A DNA stretch of 8,784 nt from Alphaproteobacteria bacterium (GCA_024408895.1 JAKSUO010000048.1:1-8784); one strand, 5' to 3'; positions 1-6,567 are shown, counted from the first letter of the stretch. The notes: generated by a model from the letters alone, not told the origin. A program made the numbers and translations.

Positions 1-1
1 C

Positions 2-247
2 AAATCCGCAGTTGGTTTAGGACTTATTCTTGGTGCTGGTATTGGTGATACGATTCGTGTTTCTCTTACAGGTGATCCAGTGGAAGAGATCAAATCGGCT
101 AAGCTCATTTTAAAGACTTTAGGTCTTAGAAAGGGTGGAATAGAAGTTGTAAGCTGTCCTACATGTGGACGTACTAAGATTGATATGATTGGTCTTGCTA
201 ATCAGGTAGAGAACATGGTTGCGGGTATTCCGCTTGATATTAAGGTT
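2..247 (+). other. ispG: IspG (GcpE) fragment within the chimeric frame
   Basis: IspG converts methylerythritol cyclodiphosphate to HMBPP in the MEP isoprenoid pathway, using a [4Fe-4S] cluster. The fragment starts at KSAVGLGLILGAGIGDTIRV and continues with SLTGDPVEEIKSAK, typical of the middle of bacterial IspG. SCPTCGRT (Cys codons 155-157 and 164-166) supplies two of the three cluster cysteines. The third, expected in the MGCVVNGPGEA motif shortly after 'DIKV', is missing because the frame switches to Lon sequence there, so this fragment cannot be a working enzyme. The wording of the protein (CPTCGRTKIDMIGLANQVE) reminds me more of Firmicute-type IspG than of the alphaproteobacterial form. 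That is an impression from memory, not a computed placement. Confidence 0.85.
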
Positions 248-1396
248 GTGCTTACCGGTGATTTTGAGATTTATGAATTGCTTTGCGAACGTGATCCTGA
301 TTTTCGTGATTTCTTCAAGGTGGAAGCTGATTTCGGGATGATTATGGATCGCACCGATTATAACGAGTGCGAATATGCTAAATTAATCGGCTCTTTATCA
401 CAAAAAAAGGGCTTGCGTTCCCTTAACCGCCAGGCTGTGGCACGCGTTATTGAATATTCTGCACGTTTAGCCGGAAATGCCGGAAAATTAACAGCGCATA
501 TTTCTTCCATTGGTGATTTATTGCGCGAGGCAGATTACTGGGCGCGCAAATCCAATGCCAAACAAATCGGCAAGAATCATATTGAACAAGCCATTGAGGC
601 ACAAGTTTATCGTGCCGACCGAGTAAAAAAATCCATGTTGGAAGAAATACAAAAAGCCACAATTTTAATTGATGTCAAAGGTGAACGTGACGGACAAATC
701 AATGGGTTGGCCGTTTATGATTTTTCAAATTATTCTTTCGGCAAGCCGTCGCGCATTACTGCTCAAGTGCGGTTGGGCAGCGGTGACTTTGTGGATATTG
801 AACGTGAAATTGAACTAAGCGGTCCTATACATACTAAGGGTGTGCTTATTTTGAAATCGCTGATAGCCAATCGCTTTGCCAAACATTCACCATTGTCCTT
901 ATCGGCATCCATTGTGTTTGAGCAATCATACGGTGGCGTGGACGGCGACAGTGCTTCATCCACCGAGTATTATTGCCTCATCTCAGCTATAACCGGTCTG
1001 CCGATAAAGCAAAATTTCGGTGTTACCGGTTCAATCAACCAATTCGGAGAAATCCAGCCTATCGGCGGTGTGAACGAAAAAATTGAAGGCTTTTATGATG
1101 TTTGTGCGCATGACGGATTAACCGGTAAGCAAGGGGTTATTATTCCGCGCACCAATATTGATGATTTAATGTTGCGTTCCGATATTGTGCAAGCCGTTGA
1201 AGACGGTAAATTTACCATTTACGCCATTGACACGGTAGATGACGGCATTGAAATTCTGACCGGCAAAAAGGTCGGAAAGGCTGATGCAAAAGGCAACTAT
1301 CCGAAAGGTTCGGTAAATTATCTGGTAAAGCAAAGCCTGCAGACATTTTACGAAGACTATCGCAAATATGCGTGTGAAACTTACGGAAAAATTTAG
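2..1396 (+). CDS. Chimeric open frame: IspG C-terminal part joined to LonB-like protease C-terminal part (5' partial)
   Basis: The frame is open from the left edge; a GTG at 80 is an internal Val codon of IspG, not a start. From about 227 on, the product matches the LonB-like/ATP-dependent protease family: the end of the AAA+ module ('IPLDIKVVLTGDFEIYELL', then 'FFKVEADF'), a helical lid (about 360-640) and the Lon proteolytic domain (about 660-1290). The Ser-Lys dyad is visible: Ser in GDSAS (codon 950-952) and Lys in GGVNEKIEG (codon 1079-1081). These proteases unfold and degrade cytoplasmic proteins using ATP. The Walker A and B motifs and the N-terminal half, which the family needs, are absent because IspG sequence takes their place. 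The stop lies 14 bases from the convergent dnaJ stop. The protease assignment is firm; a functional fusion is doubtful and a chimeric join is more likely. Confidence 0.85.
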   Translation, partial: KSAVGLGLILGAGIGDTIRVSLTGDPVEEIKSAKLILKTLGLRKGGIEVVSCPTCGRTKIDMIGLANQVENMVAGIPLDIKVVLTGDFEIYELLCERDPDFRDFFKVEADFGMIMDRTDYNECEYAKLIGSLSQKKGLRSLNRQAVARVIEYSARLAGNAGKLTAHISSIGDLLREADYWARKSNAKQIGKNHIEQAIEAQVYRADRVKKSMLEEIQKATILIDVKGERDGQINGLAVYDFSNYSFGKPSRITAQVRLGSGDFVDIEREIELSGPIHTKGVLILKSLIANRFAKHSPLSLSASIVFEQSYGGVDGDSASSTEYYCLISAITGLPIKQNFGVTGSINQFGEIQPIGGVNEKIEGFYDVCAHDGLTGKQGVIIPRTNIDDLMLRSDIVQAVEDGKFTIYAIDTVDDGIEILTGKKVGKADAKGNYPKGSVNYLVKQSLQTFYEDYRKYACETYGKI

Positions 1397-1410
1397 TCTG
1401 TTACTTTAAA

Positions 1411-2529
1411 TTACGCAAAAAGGTCTTTAATTTTATCAAAAAAGCCCTTAATTTCCGGTTGTGCGCAGTCATCTTTACATTCGGCGCGAAAAGCTTCCAT
1501 AAGCTCTTTTTGCTTAGCCGTTAATTTTGTCGGCACAATCACTTTAACGCTGACATACAAATCACCACGGCGTTCCGAATCGTATAAGTGCATTCCCTCA
1601 CCTTTAATTTTAATTAAGGCATCATTTTGCGTACCGGCCGGAATTTCAACCGTTACTTTTTCACCGTCAATCCCCGGAATTTCAATTTCGCCACCTAAAA
1701 TAGCACAGCTTACGGATATCGGCACCGCCGTATATAAATCATCTCCATTTCGTTCGTAGAGTTTATGCGGTTCAATCATAATTCCGACATACAAATCGCC
1801 GTTTTCGCCGCCGTGCATACCGGCCAATCCCTCTCCGGGAATCCGAATTCGCATATTGGTTTCAACACCCGGCTTAATTTTTATTTTCAGCTTTTTATTG
1901 ATTTTTTTCTGTCCGCTTCCATGACATTCAGGACAAGCGTCTTTTACTTTTCGGCCGCTTCCGCCGCAATTCGGGCATGTTGTTTCAAAAACAAAGAAAC
2001 CGCCTTGTTGCCGGCGTACTTTACCGCTGCCGTGGCACATAGGACATTCTTCCGGCATTTTGCCGTCTTTGGTACCATATCCGTGACAATTATCACACTT
2101 TTCCGTAGTTGGGAAAGTAATTTCTTCTTCCGAGCCGGTAAATGCCCGCTCAAGTGTAATGTTTAAATTATAGCGTAAATCACTGCCACGCTGTGCATAC
2201 GAATTACGTCCTCCGTTACCGCCGCCCATAAACTCGGAAAAAATATCGTTGAAGATATCTGCGAATCCGCCACCGAAAGGATTTCCGCCCATACCTCCCG
2301 CGCCCATAACGCCTTCTTTGCCGTAATGGTCATACGCCGCACGTTTTTGGTCGTCTTTTAAAACTTCATACGCCTCATTAATTTTTTTAAATTTCTGCTC
2401 GGCTTCTTTATCACCCTGATTTCTATCCGGATGGTATTGCATCGCCATTTTGCGAAAAGCCTTTTTAATTTCATCTTGTGATGCGCTCGGGCTTACACCC
2501 AACAAGTCATAGTATTCCGTATCTGCCAT
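1411..2529 (-). CDS. dnaJ: Chaperone protein DnaJ
   Basis: DnaJ (Hsp40) is the cytoplasmic co-chaperone that binds unfolded proteins and stimulates DnaK ATPase activity. The protein has 372 residues, the normal family length. The J domain spans residues 1-70, with the HPD motif at 33-35. A short Gly/Phe-rich linker follows at about 76-110. Four zinc-binding repeats are all intact (CDNCHGYG, CPMCHGSG, CPNCGGSG, CPECHGSG), followed by the substrate-binding C-terminal domains (GDLYV occurs twice). The start is the ATG read from 2529; its SD is weak. The 105 bases upstream (2530-2634) separate it from the oxidoreductase and hold no convincing promoter or terminator, so the two may be co-transcribed. 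dnaK is not adjacent within the window, unlike in many proteobacteria. It converges with the Lon-like frame across 14 bases. Confidence 0.97.
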   Translation of the reverse strand: MADTEYYDLLGVSPSASQDEIKKAFRKMAMQYHPDRNQGDKEAEQKFKKINEAYEVLKDDQKRAAYDHYGKEGVMGAGGMGGNPFGGGFADIFNDIFSEFMGGGNGGRNSYAQRGSDLRYNLNITLERAFTGSEEEITFPTTEKCDNCHGYGTKDGKMPEECPMCHGSGKVRRQQGGFFVFETTCPNCGGSGRKVKDACPECHGSGQKKINKKLKIKIKPGVETNMRIRIPGEGLAGMHGGENGDLYVGIMIEPHKLYERNGDDLYTAVPISVSCAILGGEIEIPGIDGEKVTVEIPAGTQNDALIKIKGEGMHLYDSERRGDLYVSVKVIVPTKLTAKQKELMEAFRAECKDDCAQPEIKGFFDKIKDLFA

Positions 2530-2634
2530 AGTCTTTTAACTCTGTTTCATTTAACACAAGGTTATTTAGAGTTTTTATTTTTAAAAAGCAAGAGGCAAAC
2601 GTCATAATACACGGAATTCCTTTTTTTGCCGTTT

Positions 2635-4170
2635 TTAATCTAAAATTTTGGTTAAGTCTATATTCCAAATATTTTCTTTATCCGGCATATTTTCAGCGAT
2701 ATTGTCGGCAGCCGCGATACCGCTTAAAACAACATGGTCAATATTGATATATTTATGCATACCGTTACGTCCGATCAAATATAAATTATCAAATTTATCG
2801 GTAAAATTTTTCAGTTCATCAAAACGATTATATGTTCCAAAATACGCAGGATATGCTTTTTCCAGCTTTTCGGAAGTAATATCCAAAACATCTTTTTCAT
2901 CAATCAAACCGACTTTACAACCTTCGCGAATCGCCAAACGTTCAAATTCTTCATTCGGCATATTCCATATTTCGTCGTCATCACCGCAAAAATACTCAAG
3001 TCCTATCCACACGGTGTTGTCATTTTTTACCAAATACGGCGACCAGTTGTTATACATTTGCAGCCGGCCAACGTGAACATCGCTTTCTTGAATATATGTC
3101 CATGTATCAGGCAAAATACCGTTTACGGTTTTATATTTTGATTTATTTTTTATTTTCAGCTTATTTAACAGAATCGCAGCCGAGCGAAAATTGCGATACA
3201 CCAATCCATTAGCAATTTTCATTATTTCCGGTGGCACATTTTTCAACATATTAAACAAATTTCGGACCGGTAACGATGAAATCACATAATCTGCTTCAAC
3301 TGTTTGCAAACTGCCGTCAGCATGGCGAATTGTTACAGCGGTAATTTTATCGGCACTGTTTTGCATATCAACCACTTCGGCATTAAATAAAAATTTTCCG
3401 CCGTCTTTGCGAATCTGCTCAGCAACTTTATTCCACAGCTGTCCTGGGCCGAATTTAGGGTATAAAAACGAATCCTCCGGTTTGGATTTACGGATAAAAA
3501 TATTTTTAATCAGCGTAATAATAATTTCCCAAAAATATATACCGCGAATCCGCTCTCGTCCCCAATCGGCAGATATTTGCCGACATTCTATTCCCCATAG
3601 TTTTTCGGTATAATCTTTGAAAAAGGTTTGGTATAATTCGCGTCCGAAAGTATTAGCCAAAAAGTCTTCAGCTGTTTTTTCCGGTTTGATTTTGCGCAAC
3701 TTTGCCTTAACGTAAGAAAAGAAAATTTTTGTCATACGCCACAACCCCAATCCGGAAATCGTTGCAAAATTCAATGAAACCGGATAATCAAAAAACTTGC
3801 GTAAATAATAAATACGACAAAGTTTATAGCGCTTGAGCATCACATCATCTTTTTCTTCGGGATTATGCGAATCGGATAACGGCAACTTCAAATCACGATT
3901 GAGAATCCGGTCATCTTTTGAGGGTTGTGTTTGCAACGGTAAAAACTGCAACCACCATTTTTTAACACGATTAAATTTGGTAAAATAACGATGTCCGCCA
4001 ATATCTATATAATTTCCTTTATAAGGCACCGAAACGCACATTCCGCCAATTCTGTCACTTTTTTCCACAATCACCGGCAAAATATTTGTTTTTTGCAACA
4101 GTTCATACGCCACGGTCAAACCGGCCGGTCCGGCTCCGATAATCAATGTTGTTTTGTTTTTTTGAGGCAT
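2635..4170 (-). CDS. FAD-dependent NAD(P)-binding oxidoreductase, UDP-galactopyranose-mutase-like / amine-oxidase fold
   Basis: This 511-residue flavoprotein has an N-terminal dinucleotide-binding fold: GAGPAG at residues 12-17, the acidic residue ending strand 2 (E36), and RIGGMC at 40-45. It then has DIGGHRYFTK, a motif of the UDP-galactopyranose-mutase-like branch of the COG1232-type family. The C-terminus carries the second FAD contact (LYLIGRNGMHKYINIDH), followed by a helix. These features establish FAD binding. The substrate cannot be read from the sequence; relatives act on nucleotide sugars or are uncharacterised enzymes of surface-polysaccharide clusters. No glycosyltransferase lies nearby to support a polysaccharide role. 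The ATG at 4170 is preceded by an AAGGAT ribosome-binding site at a good distance. dnaJ follows in the same direction after 105 bases. Family confidence is high, reaction confidence low. Confidence 0.88.
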   Translation of the reverse strand: MPQKNKTTLIIGAGPAGLTVAYELLQKTNILPVIVEKSDRIGGMCVSVPYKGNYIDIGGHRYFTKFNRVKKWWLQFLPLQTQPSKDDRILNRDLKLPLSDSHNPEEKDDVMLKRYKLCRIYYLRKFFDYPVSLNFATISGLGLWRMTKIFFSYVKAKLRKIKPEKTAEDFLANTFGRELYQTFFKDYTEKLWGIECRQISADWGRERIRGIYFWEIIITLIKNIFIRKSKPEDSFLYPKFGPGQLWNKVAEQIRKDGGKFLFNAEVVDMQNSADKITAVTIRHADGSLQTVEADYVISSLPVRNLFNMLKNVPPEIMKIANGLVYRNFRSAAILLNKLKIKNKSKYKTVNGILPDTWTYIQESDVHVGRLQMYNNWSPYLVKNDNTVWIGLEYFCGDDDEIWNMPNEEFERLAIREGCKVGLIDEKDVLDITSEKLEKAYPAYFGTYNRFDELKNFTDKFDNLYLIGRNGMHKYINIDHVVLSGIAAADNIAENMPDKENIWNIDLTKILD

Positions 4171-4194
4171 ATATTATCCTTTTGTTATTGATAT

Positions 4195-4223
4195 ATTCTC
4201 CGGTACATTACACTAATTTTCAA
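4195..4223 (-). promoter_or_regulatory. Candidate promoter of the FAD oxidoreductase gene
   Basis: On the minus strand, TTGAAA (4218-4223) is followed after 17 bases by GAGAAT (4195-4200), 4 of 6 to the sigma-70 -10 box. It lies about 25 bases upstream of the start codon at 4170. The call rests on a match to consensus only. Confidence 0.35.
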
Positions 4224-4249
4224 TATTATTCCGATTATCCATTGCCGCT

Positions 4250-4280
4250 ATTCCGATAAACATCAGAATCCTGATGGAAA
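4250..4280. repeat. Short dispersed-type repeat, copy A, with hairpin
   Basis: The block ATTCCGATAAACATCAGAA (4250-4268) matches 16 of 19 positions in a second block at 5192-5210. This copy also contains a perfect hairpin: CATCAG (4261-4266), loop AATC, CTGATG (4271-4276). Two diverged copies in intergenic DNA on either side of the orphan gene suggest a small repeat family. Only a genome-wide count would show that. Confidence 0.45.
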
Positions 4281-4377
4281 TACGCCAATGCTAAATCATA
4301 TCATTATTGTAATTGCGACCGAAAAATATTGCAAATACTTTTTTATGCAAAAAAATACACTTTGACAAAAATAATTA

Positions 4378-4406
4378 TTGCATTCTGCTAAAAAGAATGT
4401 TACTAT
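4378..4406 (+). promoter_or_regulatory. Candidate promoter of the secreted orphan gene
   Basis: TTGCAT (4378-4383) is followed after 17 bases by TACTAT (4401-4406). A better -35 match, TTGACA at 4362-4367, lies just upstream but has no good -10 at normal spacing. The spacer holds an inverted repeat, CATTCT (4381-4386) and AGAATG (4394-4399), which could be an operator. The predicted transcript start is near 4413, giving a leader of roughly 35 bases. Confidence 0.35.
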
Positions 4407-4427
4407 TACAGTGATAGGTTATTAATT

Positions 4428-4460
4428 ATGTTAAAATTATTTATTTATGCTGAATTTTAA
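4428..4460 (+). other. Short upstream open frame overlapping the orphan gene start
   Basis: An ATG at 4428 opens a ten-codon frame (MLKLFIYAEF) that ends at TAA 4458-4460, overlapping the first codons of the main gene (ATG 4447) in a different frame. Neither start has a clear SD. It could be chance in AT-rich DNA or a translated leader affecting initiation; nothing here decides. Confidence 0.2.
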
Positions 4461-5082
4461 AATTAAAAGCGCAATTAGCGCAACATTATTTGTAGTTTTG
4501 GGTATTGGTAGTATTCAAGCCCAGAGTTTTTTCCCCTTGAAGTCTCTGGACCAGCGAGGAAATGCTTTCTTCGCCGAAGGAGATACAGTAGAAATGAGTG
4601 TAAGTAACTTAGTTTACCAAGCACTCAAAAGGGAACAGATAACAGATTTTGTAATCTGCTATCAGCAAGGGTCCGTACCACAAAAGGATTTCCTTACTGT
4701 GGCCAGAAAGAGTGACCTTCACCGTGAGGTGAAGGAGGTAGAGAAGGTGGAAAAGGATCAGAATCAATACCTGATCTGTTTCACAGATTCGGGAAAAATC
4801 CGAACCTTAGATGCCGTCTATTTTGCCCTTCAACCTGGGCAAAAGTTGGAGATTACGGAAGTGACTGGCTTGACCCAAAACTTCTTAAGGCTGAGGACAG
4901 TATCCAGAAGCACCCCTGTCGGTGTGAAGGATATTGCTATGAGTGAACAGCCCCAACAACAGCAGGTTGTTCCTGATACTCAGGAACCACCACAGGCTGA
5001 AAGGCCTGCAGTAGCATGGGACAAAGAAGATGTACATGCCACTGCGGAAAACTTGCTAGCAGCATTTAGCAAGTTTAAGTAA
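4447..5082 (+). CDS. Secreted orphan protein of unknown function
   Basis: I do not recognise this 211-residue protein. Its start has a classic Sec signal peptide: basic n-region (KIK, residues 5-7), hydrophobic core (about 9-23) and likely cleavage after Ala25 (SIQA|QS), which predicts export to the periplasm or beyond. The mature part is soluble-looking, with a charged K/E stretch (VKEVEKVEK) in the middle and a Gln/Pro-rich linker (EQPQQQQ, then PDTQEPPQAERP) before a short C-terminal helix-like tail. There are no further membrane segments or catalytic motifs I can name. Arg codons are mainly AGG, AGA and CGA (8 of 9), whereas rplI uses CGT/CGC for 6 of 7, so the gene may have been acquired. 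It stands alone between its own promoter-like sequence and a strong terminator. There is no SD before ATG 4447. Confidence 0.75.
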   Translation: MLNFKIKSAISATLFVVLGIGSIQAQSFFPLKSLDQRGNAFFAEGDTVEMSVSNLVYQALKREQITDFVICYQQGSVPQKDFLTVARKSDLHREVKEVEKVEKDQNQYLICFTDSGKIRTLDAVYFALQPGQKLEITEVTGLTQNFLRLRTVSRSTPVGVKDIAMSEQPQQQQVVPDTQEPPQAERPAVAWDKEDVHATAENLLAAFSKFK

Positions 5083-5085
5083 AAC

Positions 5086-5141
5086 ATCATCCCCCCCGCG
5101 TTACGAATCCGTGACGGATTTGCGGGGGGATGATTATTTTT
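5086..5141 (+). terminator. Rho-independent terminator of the secreted orphan gene
   Basis: The outer stem pairs 5086-5099 (ATCAT, seven C, GC) with 5122-5134 (GC, six G, ATGAT): 13 pairs and one bulged C. An inner stem, AATCCG (5106-5111) with CGGATT (5115-5120), caps it around a TGA loop. The tail is TATTTTT (5135-5141). It starts four bases after the stop codon. Confidence 0.85.
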
Positions 5142-5191
5142 AAAAGCTTTTCTATCTCTTTTTATCATACTCCGGACAATTTAGTGTTATC

Positions 5192-5210
5192 ATTCCGACG
5201 GACATCAGAA
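5192..5210. repeat. Short dispersed-type repeat, copy B
   Basis: ATTCCGACGGACATCAGAA matches copy A at 4250-4268 in 16 of 19 positions and the same orientation. Here the core TCCGACGGA is itself an odd palindrome, but the CATCAG/CTGATG hairpin of copy A is lost. It lies in the 333-base gap 5083-5415, which otherwise holds a terminator, a GC-rich hairpin (5239-5258), the rpsF promoter and the rpsF leader. Confidence 0.45.
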
Positions 5211-5272
5211 CTACTTTAAACAATGCCAACGTTTAACCGTGCGGCCATTCTTCCGCACATGCAAAAAAACTC

Positions 5273-5300
5273 TTGCAATTGCAATAATTTTATGTATATT
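5273..5300 (+). promoter_or_regulatory. Promoter of the rpsF-rpsR-rplI operon
   Basis: TTGCAA (5273-5278) is followed after 16 bases by TATATT (5295-5300), 5 of 6 to the -10 consensus. The predicted start near 5307 gives a leader of about 110 bases before rpsF. A hairpin, GTGCGG/CCGCAC (5239-5258), lies just upstream. Confidence 0.55.
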
Positions 5301-5313
5301 AGCGCTGTCCCTT

Positions 5314-5380
5314 GCCGAATGTATTGTCATTCGGCTATACATTAACCGGTCGGCGGCATATCAAAATACGGCAGCTGACC
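5314..5380 (+). promoter_or_regulatory. Structured rpsF leader, candidate S6:S18 autoregulatory site
   Basis: Two hairpins precede rpsF. The first is perfect: GCCGAATG (5314-5321) with CATTCGGC (5328-5335), six-base loop. The second pairs GGTCGGC (5348-5354) with GCTGACC (5374-5380), one G-U pair, around a 19-base interior. An unpaired-looking ACCG lies at the foot of the second stem (5345-5348, its last G being the first paired base). In many bacteria the S6:S18 complex binds an rpsF leader RNA that carries a CCG in a bulge and represses the operon. The position, length and CCG fit that class, but I cannot confirm the consensus fold by eye. Confidence 0.42.
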
Positions 5381-5415
5381 ACTTGTTGAGTAATCCATAA
5401 GGAGATATTAAAAAT

Positions 5416-5754
5416 ATGGCTAACTATGAAAGCGTATTAATCGCTCGTCAAGACCTCGGCGTTTCGCAAGTTAATAGTCTCGTTTCCGATTTAAGCGATG
5501 TTATTAAAAAAGAAGGCGGCGAAGTCGTAAAAGTTGATAACTGGGGATTAAAAAACCTTGCTTATCGCATTAAGAAAAACCGCAAAGGTTATTATGTTTT
5601 GTTAAACATTACCGCTCCGGCAAAGGCTGTTTCGGAATATGAAAGACGCATCAGACTGAACGAAGATATTATTCGTTATATGACAGTTAAAGTTGATGAG
5701 TTCAATAATGAAATCGTATCTGATGAAGATATGGAACAAATTGAAGAAGCGTAA
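5416..5754 (+). CDS. rpsF: 30S ribosomal protein S6
   Basis: S6 is a small-subunit protein that pairs with S18 on the central domain of 16S rRNA. The product has 112 residues and the full S6 signature: MANYESVLIARQDL at the N-terminus, a central 'WGLKNLAYRIKKNRKGYYVL', then 'YERRIRLNEDIIRYMTVKV'. The C-terminal tail is short and acidic. ATG 5416 is preceded by AAGGAG (5399-5404) at 11 bases, slightly long but usable. It is the first gene of a three-gene operon; rpsR begins 11 bases after its stop, with an SD overlapping that stop. The structured leader upstream suggests feedback control by S6:S18. Confidence 0.97.
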   Translation: MANYESVLIARQDLGVSQVNSLVSDLSDVIKKEGGEVVKVDNWGLKNLAYRIKKNRKGYYVLLNITAPAKAVSEYERRIRLNEDIIRYMTVKVDEFNNEIVSDEDMEQIEEA

Positions 5755-5765
5755 GGAGGAAGATA

Positions 5766-5990
5766 ATGGATAAACAAACATTTTTCAAAAGAAAATCTTG
5801 CCCGTTCTCCGGTGAAAACGGCATAAAGATTGATTATAAGGATGTTAAATTACTTTCTCGCTATATTTCCGAGAAAGGTAAAATTATTCCTTCACGTATT
5901 ACTTCGGTTTCAGCTAAAAAGCAAAGAGAACTGGCACGCGCCATTAAACGTGCTCGCTATATCGCTCTGTTGCCGTATGTTGCTATGTAG
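5766..5990 (+). CDS. rpsR: 30S ribosomal protein S18
   Basis: S18 binds S6 and the 16S platform. The 74-residue product is of normal length and carries the family landmarks: FFKRKSCPF near the N-terminus, then IDYKDVKLLSRYISEKGKI and a basic C-terminal half (AKKQRELARAIKRARYIALL) that contacts rRNA. ATG 5766 has an ideal AAGGAGG SD (5753-5759) overlapping the rpsF stop, which suggests translational coupling and equal synthesis of the S6/S18 pair. No priB or ssb gene lies between rpsF and rpsR, unlike in gammaproteobacteria (priB) or Firmicutes (ssb). Confidence 0.97.
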   Translation: MDKQTFFKRKSCPFSGENGIKIDYKDVKLLSRYISEKGKIIPSRITSVSAKKQRELARAIKRARYIALLPYVAM

Positions 5991-5999
5991 GAGGATGTG

Positions 6000-6485
6000 A
6001 TGGAAGTTATTTTACTTGAACACGTTGAAAAATTAGGCAAAATGGGTGATAAAGTAACCGTTAAAACCGGTTATGCCCGCAACTATTTATTGCCACAGAA
6101 AAAAGCTTTGCGCGCAACCGAAGCCAATATGGCTTATTTTGAAGCACAAAAAACCGCTTTGGAAGCCCATAATAAAGAATTGTTTGAAACCGCTTCCAAA
6201 TTGGCAGAATCCTTAAACGGATTTAACACCGTTTTGATTCGTCAAGCTGCCGAAACAGGTCAATTATACGGTTCCGTAACTATTCGTGACATTGCTGCCG
6301 CCATCAAAGATGCCGGCTATGATGTGGCTCGTCGTTACATTTATATGGAAAAACCAATTAAAGATTTGGGCATATACCAAATTAAATTGAACTTGCATCC
6401 GGAAGTTTCTCAAACTATTCTGGTTAATGTTGCCAGAACGGCTGAAGAAGCTAAAAAGCAAGCTAAAGCTTATAATCAGGAATAA
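6000..6485 (+). CDS. rplI: 50S ribosomal protein L9
   Basis: L9 binds 23S rRNA near the L1 stalk and helps maintain reading-frame fidelity. The 161-residue product shows the N-terminal rRNA-binding domain (MEVILLEHVEKLGKMGDKV, then VKTGYARNYLLPQKKA), the long connecting helix rich in Ala/Glu/Lys, and the C-terminal domain (QLYGSVTIRDIAAAI). A GTG at 5997 is in frame, but ATG 6000 is preferred. It gives the standard MEVILLE start and stands five bases from the AGGAGG SD (5989-5994), whereas the GTG would be only two bases away. That SD overlaps the rpsR stop, so translation is probably coupled. A terminator follows after about 16 bases, closing the operon. Confidence 0.97.
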   Translation: MEVILLEHVEKLGKMGDKVTVKTGYARNYLLPQKKALRATEANMAYFEAQKTALEAHNKELFETASKLAESLNGFNTVLIRQAAETGQLYGSVTIRDIAAAIKDAGYDVARRYIYMEKPIKDLGIYQIKLNLHPEVSQTILVNVARTAEEAKKQAKAYNQE

Positions 6486-6501
6486 TTTTTCTTTGATAAA
6501 A

Positions 6502-6538
6502 GCACCCCGGGTTCATGCGACTTCGGGGTGTTTTTTTA
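6502..6538 (+). terminator. Rho-independent terminator of the rpsF operon
   Basis: CACCCCG (6503-6509) pairs with CGGGGTG (6524-6530) across a 14-base loop, followed by seven T and an A (6531-6538). It sits 17 bases after the rplI stop. Confidence 0.9.
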
Positions 6539-6567
6539 TTGACTGTTTACGCTAAACAATGTATTCT
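6539..6567 (+). promoter_or_regulatory. Candidate distal promoter (P1) of the 78-residue orphan
   Basis: TTGACT (6539-6544, 5 of 6) is followed after 17 bases by TATTCT (6562-6567, 4 of 6). Its -35 abuts the T-run of the rplI terminator, so transcription would restart where the ribosomal operon ends. The predicted start is near 6574. Confidence 0.4.

Noticed and set aside
80..82. GTG as start of the Lon-like frame
   Set aside because: It encodes the Val of the IspG motif DPVEEI, and the frame continues upstream to the window edge with good IspG sequence.
1765..2166. Open frame on the plus strand opposite dnaJ
   Set aside because: It lies wholly inside dnaJ on the other strand, has no family resemblance and no SD; dnaJ accounts for the sequence.
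2563..2591. Promoter for dnaJ (TTGCTT, 17 bases, TAAATA on the minus strand)
   Set aside because: Both boxes match consensus at only about half the positions in AT-rich DNA; not distinguishable from chance.
2648..3076. Open frame on the plus strand opposite the oxidoreductase
   Set aside because: Antisense shadow of a well-supported flavoprotein gene; Ser/Ile-rich composition typical of such shadows.
5083..5141. Possible integron attC site downstream of the orphan
   Set aside because: The hairpin has GC-rich perfect arms and a U-rich tail as in a terminator, and no convincing paired GTTRRRY/RYYYAAC core sites or integrase.
5239..5258. Hairpin GTGCGG/CCGCAC as a terminator
   Set aside because: There is no T-run after it on the plus strand, and no minus-strand gene in this gap that it could end.
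5997..5999. GTG as start of rplI
   Set aside because: It is only two bases from the SD; ATG 6000 has normal spacing and gives the family-standard MEVILLE start.
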